This document shows, one piece after another, positions 27,201-41,000 of a stretch of 64,000 nt of DNA; within the stretch, counting starts at the first letter, position 1, and each line of letters opens with the position of its first letter. Made by a program: the position numbers and the translations under genes. Source of the stretch: Zonotrichia leucophrys gambelii. Lineage: Eukaryota; Chordata; Aves; Passeriformes; Passerellidae. Under the pieces are notes generated by a model that had not been told where the DNA came from, did no database searches, and saw only the letters and a program-made list of their open reading frames with translations. The stretch lies in assembly GCF_028769735.1 (NCBI RefSeq), contig NC_088172.1:65751075-65815074 (forward strand), written 5' to 3'.

Positions 27201-30200
27201 AGACTCACATTCTTTTCTAGTCTTTTCTTTCTACTCCCTGATGTCTACTGTCAGGTCGACCTCCAAGTGAGTAAAAAGGCAAAGGGAGTTGTTTACACAT
27301 TGGTGCTATATCTATTATTCTTCCTCCCAGAAAGGGTTCTCCACTTAGCAGTGTATGGTTCTGCTAAGGAGTTTTTATTCATCAAGAAATTGTAGCCTCT
27401 GGCATTTTAAGCAAATTTCACTGCATTCTTGCAGTACTGATTCCAGCTATGGAAGGAATTTGTAAACTTACAAGGTAAGTGCTAAAGGAGACTTTTTTAG
27501 GTGGCACCAAACTAACTTTTTACACACAAAACATTTAGCTCTTTAAATGTAGTTTATTTTTACATTTTCTTGCCTTTTTTTTAAAATTTTTATTTCTTCT
27601 ACATACTCTATGCCTTTGCAAAACCCAATGCCACAACTTTTTCTCTCCAGTTCCCAACTTATTCCAGGTCTTCTCCATTTCTTGACAGAGTATCAGTTTT
27701 TTGTATTATACTTGCTCTTACCCCTCAAAACTCTACGCTATACTACTCTAGCCATGTGAATTTCTCAGAGAATTATCTAGTCTTTTCTTACTCCCCACCC
27801 CTTGGACATGTCTAAATATTTTAGGTTTTTCTCATGACTGATCCTGAACATGACTGCATACCAGAGGGATCATTTTCACTTTTGATTTCTGGGACTATTC
27901 AAAAAGTACTTCAAAACCCAGTGTGCACCTCAACTCTAGAATTAAACATCTCTCTCTGTATTGTATTTCCTATAAATCAGCTATATGTACTTAGGCCAAA
28001 GTTTATGCTAAGCCTTTCATTTCTGTAATATGTTGGTAGGAAGAAAATAAACATAGAGAAACTATCTTAAAGTGATCTGCAGCCATTCATCAAAGTACAG
28101 TTTTCTTGAAGACTTAGTAATGAAAATCACAAACAGCTTCTGTGCACTAAACAACACCAAATGCTTGCCCTTAAGCTCTAAGGAATCATGGAAACAGTTC
28201 CTCAGCGCATTTCCCAGTATTGATCCATAAGAATTTTCATGCTTTCAATTTTGCATAATTCTCAGGTTGAAATGAACTCAGAACATGCAACATGAAACTC
28301 AGCCAAGAATTCTGCTTCCCATAATTCCAGCTCAAATCCATATATCATACCCATATAGCCTGACTTCTCTCAAAGCAGTTTTCACAGAAGGCATGCAAGC
28401 ATTGACTAACCCCATGCTGGATTCCAAATTTGTAATATTGTTTTGGTTTCATTGTGAACATTTTGCATAACTTCAGCTTTTTATATTAAAATGGTTTATG
28501 TGGTCTTCAGAGGGGTCTAAAGGAAGAAAAAACAAAAAGTTCACAACTTCCTTCATAATTGTTGGACCCTGAAGTCACACTGGCTTCACAGCCCAAATAT
28601 TAAAAATTTTTGAGAAATCTGCAGCTGAACTTCTGGGTCTTGCAGAAGATATTGCACATCTCTTACAGAAAAAATGATTTTTCAACACCATTCACATGAT
28701 TAACTACCTCATGAGCAGCTCTACATGGTGCTATCACTGAAGCATGGAGCCTTTAGCTATCTGAGTACTCGTATAAAAAACATCCAGAGGAAGAGCACCT
28801 TCCTAGTGGGCTGAGGACCTCTTGCAAGAAATCCTGATGCACAGACCATATGGATGTAGAAAGGGCAGCATCATTCTGAGTTCAGAGATTTATAACTGAA
28901 AGGTCATTAGAGAGGCTATGCCTTTCCTACAATTTAGCGAAGCTGCTTAACGGCTTGCAGCTGTACCTACAAGTGTCCTACGGAGCTGGGAGCTCCCTAG
29001 ACTACCTTGGCTGTATCTGCTCTTTGCAACACTTAAAGATCCAAACAACACATTAAACCCAGCAATTTTGTTGGATGCATAGCAGGAGAGTTTAAATAAA
29101 CAGTTAAGTGGCTGTTCTCAGCTATACTCAACAGCAGTTATACATTTCTGACCACAAGCCGAAGAGTCTTGCTTGATCTTCTCTGCATATAAACTGACTT
29201 ATTTTAGTTTGAAGTGAAAAGAATGAAGAATAAGGTCTCAGATTAAATGTCTACTAGGCCTGAGAGTCTAAGAAACTATTATACATCAGCAATTAGTTAT
29301 AACCTTCCATGAAATGATACTGTTCTACTATGATATATTTGCAGGTTCATCAAAATGAGGCTCACATCAGGACTTAAATACATGTATTTGTGTGGTTATC
29401 TTTGCTACTTTCTTTTCTGGAAAAGGTAATTATAAGTACAGATCAGTATGAAACCCATAAACAATTTCAGCTTATGAATTTTGTGTTGCTATATCTTAGG
29501 CTCTAGTTACGGCTTTGAGAAAAATAGTACTAATATTTGAAGAGGGGAGAAGTTAGAGCATGTTGATATAGGAGAACCATGGGGAACTTGTGATTCCACA
29601 GGTGACATATCCAAAGACAGTCCTCACCTGCTCACTGTGTACTTGTGAAGCCTTGAAGGCATTCAGAAGCCACTGGTGTCAAGAAGGATTGCTCAATTTC
29701 AGCAATCCTCAGGTTGGGGCTTGGCTCACAATGGCTAGGTAGACAATATCTAATTCTCTAACCTGCGCTCTCTTGCTGTGTGTGTCACATTTTTCAGCTG
29801 GACTTTGCTGCAATTCTTCCTCCTGCAGAACATACATTAAGCTCTTCAGTGGAAAAGGGATATTGTGAAGCTGATTGAAATTTGTCGCAATGTTTTGCTA
29901 TTGATAAGTCACATCAGAAAAGTGTGAAGTGATGCTAGATATACCTCAGCTCTTCAGAGCTAGAGAGGTGTTTGGGGCCTATATATTCACTCTTCAGTAT
30001 TTATTCAGGACAGGCTCATTGATTTAAAAATTTAAAACAAACTTTGAATGAGGATGTTGGACTAAGGCAAACAAATGCATTTAAAATTCCCAAAATGAAG
30101 ATATTAAGGAGAAAACAACTCATGAGAAGGAAGTGTTTTCTCCCAGCCGTGTTTTCTCACCTCAGGTGAGTTCACACTCTGGTTTGTCTTTAAATTATTG

Positions 30201-30936
30201 TAAAACATCTTCAGCATAAACAGTATATTTAACAAAGGTAGAAGTGGCCTCATTTAGATGTGCAGTAGTTTCTCACACCTCGTCTGCTTTCAGAGAATGA
30301 CTGGTAACTTTTCTTAGTGGATGTGCTGCAGACACATTCCAACTCTCTGATGTCAGTAGCAGCTACACCAAGAGCTTTGCTGGCGTGCGACTTGGCTAAT
30401 TTGCCAGAGCTTGTCAGATAAGAAAACAAACTTATTTCAGCAACTGTGAGTTATTCCATCTAAAGAATATCCTCTTGGGCTCTTGTGTTGGGATTCTGTG
30501 AAAATCTTGTTTCACAATTCTCTTTCCAAAATTTAGGCTGACTTTGTTTCAGATTTTTTCAGGCACTCACACCATGCCTATATAACTGAGGAGAATTGAG
30601 CGTACAAGACTTAGCTTGTTTTAACAACTTTTCTCTAAGAAATTACTATTTTAGTGGCTTGTACAGCAATTGCAGACCAAGCTATGTTCTGTTCTCGGAC
30701 CAGCTTTAAGCACACATAGATACTAAGCATTTTTAGACTTTTCACTGTCCAGCTATGTAGCCACCGTACTTTCCCATGTAAAAGTACAGTAAATTTTAAA
30801 GCTTCCTATGAGACTCCCTAAGATCTTCAAAGTCTTTTTTGATGAAGACCTCTCTTCCTGCTGGTTGCTCTGAGCTTCTTCCAGACACCATGTTCTCTTT
30901 CACTGAAATCACAATGAGTCTTCCTGAGATGTTCAT
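24248..30936. other. Unique AT-rich noncoding DNA
   Basis: No gene or recognisable young repeat is visible. A 16-T run lies at 24365-24380, and a small 9-bp hairpin lies near 29681-29707. Open frames are few (two of 60-64 codons), fewer than elsewhere in the window. The texture is that of intergenic or deep intronic DNA. Confidence 0.55.
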
Positions 30937-31433
30937 AAAATCATAGAACAGTTTCAGCTGGAAGAGACCTCAAAAATCTTCTACCAAGGAGTTCCAAACT
31001 CCCTCTCCTGGGCAGTGAACCTTCCACTTGGCCAGTTTACTCAGAGCCCATCCAGCCTGGTCTTCAATGCCTCCAGGGATAGGGCATCCACAAGTTCTCT
31101 GGGAAAATTGTGCCAGTTCTTCATCACTCTCACAGTAAAAAATTTCTTCCTAATGTCTTACCTAAACTACCCTCCTTCAGTTTAAGCCCATTGCCCCTTG
31201 TCCTATCACTACCTACTCTTGCCAGAGTCCATCTTCAGCCTTCTTGCACCTCTCTTTAGGACTAGCACACAGCTCTATGGCCTTGTCAGGGCCTTCCCTT
31301 CTCCAGGGTGAGCTCCTGCTCTCTCAGTTTTCATGGAAGAGGCTTTCCAGCCCTGTGATCAACTCAGTAGCCCTCCTCTGGATTCATTCCAACATGCCAG
31401 TGTCTTTCTTGTGCCTTGCAGATCCCCAGAGGA
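30937..31433 (-). mobile_element. CR1 LINE 3' end, 5'-truncated, reverse orientation
   Basis: The left edge carries the reverse complement of the CR1 3' tail ('aatcatagaacagtttcagctgg'). The standard blocks follow rightwards: 'ccagcctggtcttcaatgcctccagggat', 'cttcttcctaatgtcttacctaaa', 'gcccattgccccttgtcctat', 'ctctggattcattccaacatg'. These correspond to the end of ORF2 and the 3' UTR read backwards. The element stops where the inverted repeat at 31436 begins. It is moderately diverged and has no intact frame. Confidence 0.88.
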
Positions 31434-31435
31434 AG

Positions 31436-31524
31436 GAAAGTCCTGCTCTATTTTGCTTTAGTGAGATTCCACATAGAAATAATCCATGTGGAATCTCACT
31501 AAAGCAAAATAGAGCAGGACTTTC
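31436..31524. repeat. Perfect 39-bp inverted repeat with 11-base loop
   Basis: Bases 31436-31474 are the exact reverse complement of 31486-31524, separated by 11 bases. A G/T wobble (31435/31525) and three further pairs (31432-31434 with 31526-31528) extend the stem. The hairpin lies directly at the 5'-truncated end of the preceding CR1. A perfect stem this long implies a recent origin or selection. Template switching during replication, or a fold-back at CR1 integration, are the simplest explanations. A hairpin RNA is possible but unsupported. Confidence 0.92.
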
Positions 31525-32277
31525 TTTCAGCTATTACCTAATTAAGAATCAGTCAGCTTGGCCTGATGTTTGACTCCCTACCATCCATTTCCCTCTTTCT
31601 GCAGGATTTGGGAATATTCATCTATCCTCCGCCTTTGTCCTTTGCTCCCAAAAAGACTCCTATGTTAGCTCCTACTCAAAACTGCTTAGTCTTGAGTGAT
31701 CAGACACAGCACAGTCCAAAAACTTTCCTTCAGAAATGTGACAACAAACCTGTCTTCCAAACATGCTGAGTTGCTGGAGGCTTCATATCTAAATTCTGTG
31801 GCAGTAAATGCTGGAAAGGTTCCCTGAGCTACATAAATGCTAACAATGGATTATTAATACAAAAGAGGGGTGTTTTGCCCTCTTGCATCAGAAAATATCA
31901 GATGACAAATATGGCAAAGGCCATCTATTTTATGTAAAAATAAGGGATGTAGAATTCTGTTTAAAGGAGACTTAATAGCAATTCTGGGACATGACATACT
32001 GTGGCATACATGCTTACACATACAGAAAGATGTGCCCACTGCCAGTGGCGAGGAAGGCCACTGTCAAGGAGGCAGGTAATATACATAAAACGGAAAGTGT
32101 AGAGAACAGTGGCAGGGAAATGGTAAATAAGTATGAGCCTGCAGGAAACAGTGTCTCCTTAAAACCTCAGTCATGAAGCCTGAAAAATTTAGCCAGAAAC
32201 ACTGGTATTCCCTCACTTCCTTCATGATGAAATCAAAATAATCACAGCTTGTAACTATTATTTTGCAGAAAAAAAAA
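31525..32277. other. Unique noncoding DNA
   Basis: No recognisable gene or repeat lies between the hairpin and the pentanucleotide tract. It ends in an A-run at 32269-32277, from which the tract may have grown. Confidence 0.5.
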
Positions 32278-32518
32278 GAAGGGAAGGGAAGGGAAGGGAA
32301 GGGAAGGGAAGGGAAGGGAAGGGAAGGGAAGGGAAGGGAAGGGAAGGGAAGGGAAGGGAAGGGAAGGGAAGGGAAGGGAAGGGAAGGGAAGGGAAGGGAA
32401 GGGAAGGAAGGGAAGGGAAGGGAAGGGAAGGGAAGGGAAGGGAAGGGAAGGGAAGGGAAGGGAAGGGAAGGGAAGGGAAGGGAAGGGAAGGGAAGGGAAG
32501 GGAAGGGAAGGGAAGGGA
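32278..32518 (+). repeat. (GGGAA)n pentanucleotide microsatellite
   Basis: The tract holds 25 uninterrupted GGGAA units (32281-32405), one 4-base GGAA unit (32406-32409), then 21 more GGGAA units to 32514 and a partial unit. It is pure purine on the plus strand, so it can form triplex (H-DNA) structures in principle. Because a 5-base unit has no stop codons, long glycine/arginine/glutamate/lysine or serine/leucine/proline repeat frames appear on both strands; these are not genes. A preceding oligo(A) run suggests origin from a retroposon tail or simple slippage. Confidence 0.98.
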
Positions 32519-35500
32519 TCTGTGTGGCAAGTGGTACCCAAAGGTGAAATATTTCCTCCTTGTGGAGGCTGTGTTAAATAGAATTAACTTTAAAATATAT
32601 TTAGCTCTTCTACATTTTAAATTTTTTCCCATTACATGCAATGAGTACATTTTGTTTAACTTTTTTCTTTATTTTTATCTTCATCATTTCTGGTTTTTAA
32701 AATTTACAGTGTATTAAAATATGTAGTTCTCATCTTCTCTTTCAGTATGCTTTTATTGTCCATGAAGAGGAGAAAGAGAAGGAACAGAAGAACACAATTT
32801 AAAACAATAGTAACTCAATTGTTCCTGTTATATTTTGTATTTAAAAAGCTAAGTTAAAAAATGAGAGAACAAAAAAACCTTTTATAACCTGAGATAAAAT
32901 GTAATTACAACAGGAACTTTTGATATTTTAGTCAATTCTAATCCCATTATAATAGATCCAAGATAGAAACAACTTGAACTCAGAGTTCAACATGCAGATC
33001 CTACATGCCTAATCCACATTTTTATTGAGTGTTCCAGTTATTCAGCAGGTATAATCCAGCAGGCTAAATACTTAGCTGATCTATTGCTAGCCTTTAATAA
33101 ACACGTTATCTAAGCAAAAAGATCCAAGAGTACATGGAAGCCTGAGTTGACTCAGGCTATAGTGTATCTCACTTTACTTTTAAAAAAGAATACAGAGGGG
33201 AGAAGCAATGAGTCTGCTGGGACTGGTTCTAGCCCATTTGAACTCAAATTAGCAGAAAAGCCTCAGTGTGATGAATGATTCCTTTGCTGTGATTGCTTCC
33301 CTATGCCTGGTTAGGTCTGCAGAGTTAGAATTGTCAGAAAGAGAAGGAGAGAGGTCCTTCTGTTGGGGAGGTATTTGAGGAGTGGCTGCCCTCCCTGGGC
33401 AGTGACTGACCTGAACTTGTAAGATGCTGAGTCCCAGACCTTTTGAGTATGAAAATTAATTTCTTGTACCTAGAACCCAAATAAGACCAGCCCACCACAG
33501 CAGGAGCTGACTTGCCTCTTTCTTTTGCTACTGGATTTTTCTTTGGAAAAAGGTCTCACCAGCAAATGTCTCACTGGAGGCACCATAGAGAGTGGTTAGG
33601 ATGTCATAATGCCCAAATCCAATGAACATTAAAGATCTCCAAATTTAACCCGCTGTTAGGCTCACCTAGGACAGTCCCTTACTATCTGAGACTTGAACAG
33701 CAGCCCAACTTTGCAAAACAAGATCCTTAAGACACAAGGATCAGTGACAAGTTCAAGCTGACATTTTATTTCAGCTGTTACTTCTTTTCTGCTTTCTGTC
33801 ACTCCAGTAGTCCCTGCTGGCCAGACTTAAAATAAACTTTTTTGTCTCTGGAAATATTAATGACATTCCTGTGGAAAGCAGGTTAGTTGAAAAAGAGCTA
33901 TCAAGTCCAAAAAATAAACAGGAAAGTATTATTAAGAGAAAAATAATCTTTAAGAGAAACTGATTTAATGATTAACAGCTCTACTTTACCACAGACAGAA
34001 TTCCTCCAGTGATATATGGAAACCCTCTGGGACTCTCAATTTTTACTAGATAATCCCTCCTGAATGGTAAAATACTGCTATATTCCCTGCACATCACCTT
34101 TTGAACTATACAGGCATTTTACTAATTGACCTCAAGAATAACTCTGGCCCAGATTATCTGAGGTGCATGGCTGCCTGGTTTATGAGAATAAAATAAAATT
34201 TTTGCTGTTTTGTAGGAGCTTTTTAAATTTTTTCTTCTAAGTTTGTCCTGGAGGTCTTACTAAACAAAACAAAACAAACAAACAACAAAAACCAAACCAA
34301 CAACTTTCTCCCCCCACAAGAAAACCTCAACAACAGAGAGAAAAGCCCCTGAGAATCAATGTCTGCAAACCATACATATTCTGTTACTCTTCATTCTGAT
34401 GTTGCCCATTCTATTGTGCATTACTTTAATCACATAATTCCCATTTTTCCACAGTGCATTCAGTGCACAAGAATCAAAGGAAAACCCAGACATTTTAAAT
34501 CACATTATTTTTTTCATTGGCTATAGAAGGTCCTTTATATTCAAGGAAAGAATGTATTTTCTTCTAAACCCATCTTTTAGAGGTGAGACTCATACAATGG
34601 GGTGACTAAAACTGCAGTCATGAAAGAGCTTTACTGCTTGGTATTTCTCGGCATAGCTCTCTAAGTTTTCCTCCCCAGAAGGGAAAAGCAATAAAGCTTC
34701 ACTTTTAAGTGACTTTAATCATCATTAATTTAGGCACAGGATAAAGGCTGTGAAATGGTTGTCAATACTTATAAAAGCAGCTATACTGTTAAAAGATCCT
34801 GGAACCTGCCAGGGAGCAAAAGTATATTCTATTTGGTCCTCTTCTAGAAGGGTGGAAATAAAATACTGACAATATATTTAATTAGTTGAAGTCAGAGAGT
34901 AAAATCAGTGCAGATGGTCTCTCCTGTGCATAGCTGCAGTCAGCATTTGGACAGTTGTAGGTATTTGCACTACTAGCTCAACCATGGGGCCAGCCTCGGC
35001 TAACCCCTGTAGGTGGTTAAGAGGAGAGAGCCCCTGCCTTAATGACCTTGAGGAAAAAAGACAGAAAGATATAGAATGAAAAACAATCCAAATAATCCTT
35101 ATTTTTTCCATTAATAATTCAGGTATACAAGAACTCAGCACTACTAATCAAAACTTCTGAGTTTTCAGAAACCTCAATCATTACAGAAGCTAACACCAAA
35201 ATTCCTTACTTCAATTCTTTACTTCTTTGCTACTTTAATTCTTCACTTCTTTACTTCTTTTTCACTCTTCAAAACACATTTTTCTGGAGCTATGCCAATA
35301 CATCATAACTACATGATGATACCATTGTGGGTTTCTGTACAACCCATTGCGCTATGGCTTTGGCACAGGACTGGCCAGGCAATGGCAAGGATTTCGAAAT
35401 AACACAGCACACATTTTTCTGTAACCTGTTGTTTCCATCTGGTTTTGATCTTGCAGATGCTAAACAACACATAACATGAAAAATTTAGGCTGGATGGTGC

Positions 35501-38060
35501 TACTACTAAATCTTTGTCACATTCAGATTTCTGGAGTTCACATCTTCGTGTGTAGACCACCTTCTCAATTCCCAGCAAACCACTTCTTGTAACCCTTGAA
35601 ATCCTGCTTCCTGTTAGGTTTTTCTTTCTCCTGAACTCCTTGGAGAAATAGGTTTCTGCTAAAAAACAAAGTAAGCAGAAGAGTACCAAAGTTGTCTTGT
35701 ATGCAGTGAACAAGGGCATATAGTCAGAATGTGACTGGAAGAAATTTCAAAACATACATTTTCCCAATGGTTGGAGATGGATAAGGTGCACTGATACCTG
35801 AGTGGTGGCTGAAATCAAAAATAAACGTTGTTCGTAATAGCCAAGTCAGCAAAATCAGCAGCTCTCTGCAAAAGTAGAGATCAAATCTGCTGAAGATCAA
35901 ATTCTGCCAAAGAACTCAAGGAATGAATCTGAGACTGATTTGGTCTGACCTTTACTTTTCAAGACTGACCTAAAACAGAGGCATTTAGCCTGCAAGTCTG
36001 ACACTAGAGAAGAGTAAAAGCTGCTGTTTAGTTTGTCTCTAATCCCACACAGCAAAGGACAGAGATACAGAGGAGCTGGCTGCTTGTTTAGAAGAGTCCT
36101 TGCCTGCAATGTACGTTTACAGGGACAAGAAAAGCCTGTCAGATGCAATGACAGCTAATTTTATCCTGTCTGTGAAAGGATTTGAGAGTTTCAGGAGAGG
36201 CAGGGAGGCTACAAAGGGAGGGCATTTTCTCAGTTTAATGATGAGTCAAGTGTCCTTCACCATGGTGCCTGCATAGCACCAAGCCAGTGATGGCAGAGCA
36301 CACTGATCCTCAGGAGGGACATAACCATTCCACAGACCACAGTTTTAAATGTTTCTATTAGGACAGTGACAGTTCCTGATCCCTGGCTGCTGTTTTGTGG
36401 CTTGCAGATTCATGTGAACGTGCATGCCTGCATGCCTGCCTATCCACCCATCCATGCCTCTACTGAGCTACTAACCTGTCAGAGAGAATGTTATCTGATG
36501 GCTAAGCCTCCAATTTCCTGCCTGTTCTGCCACATAGCTCTTGCCTATTTTGAGGCACTAATTCTTGCTCAGAAGTGATGCAGGCTGTGATCAGTGCTGT
36601 CTTCTTCATAACACAGCAGCTTTCACTTTTTCTTTGGGGTTTTTGGTCCACTAAGTGTTGCACTGATCAAAACAAGGACAATGTCTTAGAAAAAAATTCA
36701 GGATGCAGTTTCCCATTTCAAGAAGATACAGAAAATCCTGTCTATTATTGACAGACATGGGTGAGCAAATTCTTCTTGTCTGAAGGGAGTCTCAGTAGAA
36801 ACTCATGGGGCAAATTGAAGCTAACTACCAAGGGATGAAAGTATAAACTTGCAGCAATGAAAAGGAAGTGTGTTTGACTGTGTATACCAGTGATATCTGA
36901 AGTATTTTTTTTAATGTAAAGACCTACTAGGCATACACTGTGCCAAAACATGTGAGACACTATTCAATATTTTTTGAAAAGAAAAATTGTGCTGTGAAAA
37001 TCTGCTTCTTTCAAACAGAAAATTGAGGTACTAAATCAAAACAAGTTGCTTTCTCAGAGACACAGGGCAAAATTACTTCACCATCCAAGTAATGTAATTC
37101 TGATCCAGATTTGAATCTTCAGCTGGCTAGAACATTCAGATCAGTAGTATTTTGTTATGGAGATATCAGCATAGACAAGGACTCAGTAAAGTTGTATCTT
37201 AAAATATTGATATTACATTTGTGACAAGGACTTGATGTATTACTTTTGACAGACTCTGAATATTTCATTCAATTTGGCATATCAGATTCCAGAAAACTCA
37301 GGCAGGAACTTGCTTATACGACCTATTTTCCAATCATCCTAAACTTACATTTACTCTGAGCTTTTCAGGTACATTTACTCTTTACTTTTTCAGGTTAGAA
37401 CTAGTGACTGGGCACACTGTGATTAAAAAAAGTCAAAGCATTATTCCACATTACTGAATCCATTGAATTCTTTAATGTAAGCTAAGCAACAGCATCACAA
37501 AGAGAAGACTTTCAGTTAGAAGTTCAAAGTATAGAGAGGGATTTAAAATGTCTATACACCCTGTCAAATGCTAAATCAAATGGAATAACCTTATGTATAC
37601 ATACTTTACAACTCTCAACAGCTTTCTGATCTCTTTCAGGATAAAGACATAAAGCAAACAAAAGTTTCTTTCTCGTCAGAGACACCATCTAGTTTGAAGA
37701 GTTTCAACTCTGAATTCTTTCAAATACCTGTCTCCTTCCCCCTATAGTTATTTATATCTGGAAGGTAAAAATCTGGTCACTGAGAAGTTCTGAGTTAAAC
37801 AAAATATTAGAGAGTGACAAAATACATTAAAACCTTACAGGAGTAGGGAATTGGATAAAAAGTATGTTTGTGTTTCTTTCTGTATTCTTTAATGTATGTA
37901 TACATAACAGTTAATTTGCATGTATATTTATAATCTATTTATTTATTTTCTATATACAGCACAGTTGTCCAAATTTGCCTTCTGGCTAATGAAGAGTTAT
38001 TATTAGAACTTACTCCATAAAGTCAACTCATCTCTCAGTTATCTCAACCTAATATTTATT
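32519..38060. other. Unique AT-rich noncoding DNA
   Basis: No gene is recognised. Simple tracts include an A/C-rich run (AAAC/AACAA words) at about 34263-34303 and a CTT-rich degenerate tract at about 35195-35262. Short GCATGCCT-type repeats lie near 36421-36455. The open frame at 35309-35719 (136 codons, minus) has no domain I recognise. Confidence 0.55.
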
Positions 38061-41000
38061 TATATTGCAAATTTATTTCCTGTACCATGTTATAAACCAA
38101 ACCCTTGGGGACTGGTTTTCTGTTTGATTTGTGTTTAGCTCAGGTACAGAATGGTTCTCAACCCACGTGAGGATGAAGTCACTAGAAGAAGTCAGTACCA
38201 GGAACCATGATGCTGTTAACCACCATGGAAGGAGGAGCTCCCACAGATGAGGCCATGCATGGGCTAAGGGCAGCCACCAAAAAGCTTTCTTGGCTGATGA
38301 GATGCTTGGATTACTGCACACTGCACTCTTGGGCATCCTTCCCTCAGGCACAGTTGCTTTCTTGCCCTGCTCTCACAGAAGGGCAAGGCAGGGAACTCTC
38401 TCAGTCAAGTGAGAATTCACCCACTTACCCCTGCTTTGGTGGCCCTGCTATCTCCCTATGTGCATTCGTCATTGTATGGAAACCTGGAAACACTACAGTG
38501 TGTGCCAAAATCTGCTTTTATAAGACATTGGTACCCACACTAGCATGATTTGCAGCGTTTCAAGTCTGCAAGAGAGTACAAAACATTCCTAGACCACCTC
38601 TCCTTACCTCAGCCACACGATGATCTTGATGCTGTAAAATGTTATTAACTTATTACGTGTATTAGCTGAAGATGTCTGTGTTTATTTAAGGGATGTTTAT
38701 AATATATATTTTCCTGTCCCCAGTGTTTTCCTATTTTAATGAGTTTTAAGACTTTGTGTCTAAAGAATATATAAATATGACACTCAGCCTCGACTACACA
38801 ATTATGACCAGTAATTTTACAATATCCCACATCAAATTTTAAATTAATTTGGAGTTAACGTCGTGTGTCACACCAACATTTGGCTGTACAGTTAATGAAA
38901 GCTGGAATCTTTTCCACTCTGTGGGACGTTTTGCTCTTTTGAAGACCTTTTCTACTCATATATCACCTGTGTTAAAATGCAAATGGCTTAAATATAATCA
39001 AGGTACAGAATGTGCTGTGATAGAAAAAAAAAAGCTGTTTCCATCAGCATGAAGCAGCAGTTCTGTAGAATTTAAATGAAAGATTTCAACAGCTGTTTTA
39101 TTACCACTTGTCGGCATCATGCAATACTACCTCTGCTGACATGTCATTTTAAACAGTAAAGAAATCATATTGACTGGAAAAACCCACCAGATTCCAAATT
39201 AATAGCAAAATAAAATAAAAAATAATTTTAAAAAAGAAACTACTTCTCTGATTTTGAGAGTGGTCCTTCAAGATTTTCAATGATGATAATTGAACTTCAT
39301 GACAAAGGTGTTCCAATAAAATTAATTTTTTCTCAGGGCAAAAATATCTTTGTATTATTTTATTTTTGAATGTGTACTTTACTCCAAGAGGAGAATTAAG
39401 CAATGTGCAATTGAAAATGCCATACACAATGCAGTCCTAATTTGTTACTCTAAGCTTTGATTATCTTGCAATTATCAAATATTTTTATTCAGCGCAGCCT
39501 TTACACTGCCCATGTATATTAATTGATGAACTTTGGTAATGCAAGAAATCATTTTAATTTTGTAAAATTAAATTTAAAGAAGAATCAAACACTGCTTTTG
39601 CTGAAATACAAAAATGTAATTGTTTTTTCCCAAAATGTTCAAAAGGACTTCTGTTAATCAGTTTTTTCTTTGTCTTTTCTTTTTTACATCAGAGAGCACT
39701 GCTCAACTAATTTATGAACTTTTTCATATAAAATTATCCATAGATTTTTTTGATTTACCAGGAAAAAAATTTTTCATACTATGTATATATGAATATATCA
39801 TGAGCTATTTAACCATCTTTTGGCCATGTAATATATGTTTAAAAGGCAACATTGTTATGAAAAATGAGACTTTTAAGGAATGACACTAATGTTCTGTGTC
39901 TTTGGAAAGGGCCCTCTTAGCCTTTTCCACCTCTGGAAAAAAAAGAAAGAACAAAAGAAAAAAAAGCCCATGTTGTATATGCCTAACATTTCATACAAAG
40001 TTTACCTGTGATATTTTTCACCAGGTGGGAATGAAAATTTGTTTCCATATGGAATACCTCTCTAATTACAGAAAAGTAAACAGACACGAGAAAAGGAGAC
40101 AGAATTATAAAAGATGACACAATTTATAAACCTCTCTGTATAAACTTTGCAGAGAAATACATGGAATTATATATAATGTGTTAAATGTGAAGATTAATTA
40201 GATTTGTAAATGTAAGAGGGAGATGTAAAAACACATTTTGCTTTAACTTCAATTAACAGGTTGCCATTTAAAGACAGTGCAGCCAGTAGTAGAAGAATAA
40301 GGGGCAGTTCTTGGCTTCTAAGGAGGAATTTTTTCATTCTCTAAATAAATTGGAAAGCCTCAACTGATTTGCATTACCTGTATGACTTTCATACAACGCA
40401 CACCTATGAAATTGTGTGCCTGGCCTTGTAATGATGCATGGGCACACAAGCAAGCAGTTGTCAAATTCATTGTCCACTGCCTGCTCCCTAATAAGAGAGC
40501 AGTGGAATGGGACTGTTGCTGCTGCAAGTGACAGGGATGTTGCTCCAGTAATGAGAGCCAAAGGGACACAAGGCAAATTTTGAGGGAGAAGTAGGGAGGC
40601 GGGTCCTATTACTACTACTGTTAAGATGAGTTTTATTTTGGGGATAAGAAAGCAAAACCTCTGACCTGAACACCCGAAAATCTGAAAACTTCTGGCCTGT
40701 CACAGAAGCAGTAAATTCCAATATGCAAACTAAGCAACACACTAAATCAAAACTGAGCTGTTATAAGCTGTTGGAGGTATTTCAACCAGCGGGGTGGCTT
40801 TAAGTAGGTGTCTCAGCATAGGGGAGAAAGGTGTCTCAGCGTCTTACACTTTTAGGCTGATAGGATGAGATTAATTAGCTGAATTTGAAATATTTAGCCT
40901 AAGCTAGTCAACTAGATTCTCTTTTTGACAAAGGAGGCACAAAGAGGCATTTTGTCAGGACCCACTCTTTAAATATAAGAAAGTCTAAAAGCCACCTTTG

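Noticed and set aside
31244..31573. 109-codon plus-strand frame
   Set aside because: It is antisense to the CR1 and runs through both arms of the hairpin; chance opening.
32242..32650. Open frames of about 94-130 codons on both strands over the pentanucleotide tract
   Set aside because: A 5-base unit without stops opens every frame, so the repeated glycine/arginine/lysine/glutamate or serine/leucine/proline strings are a composition effect.
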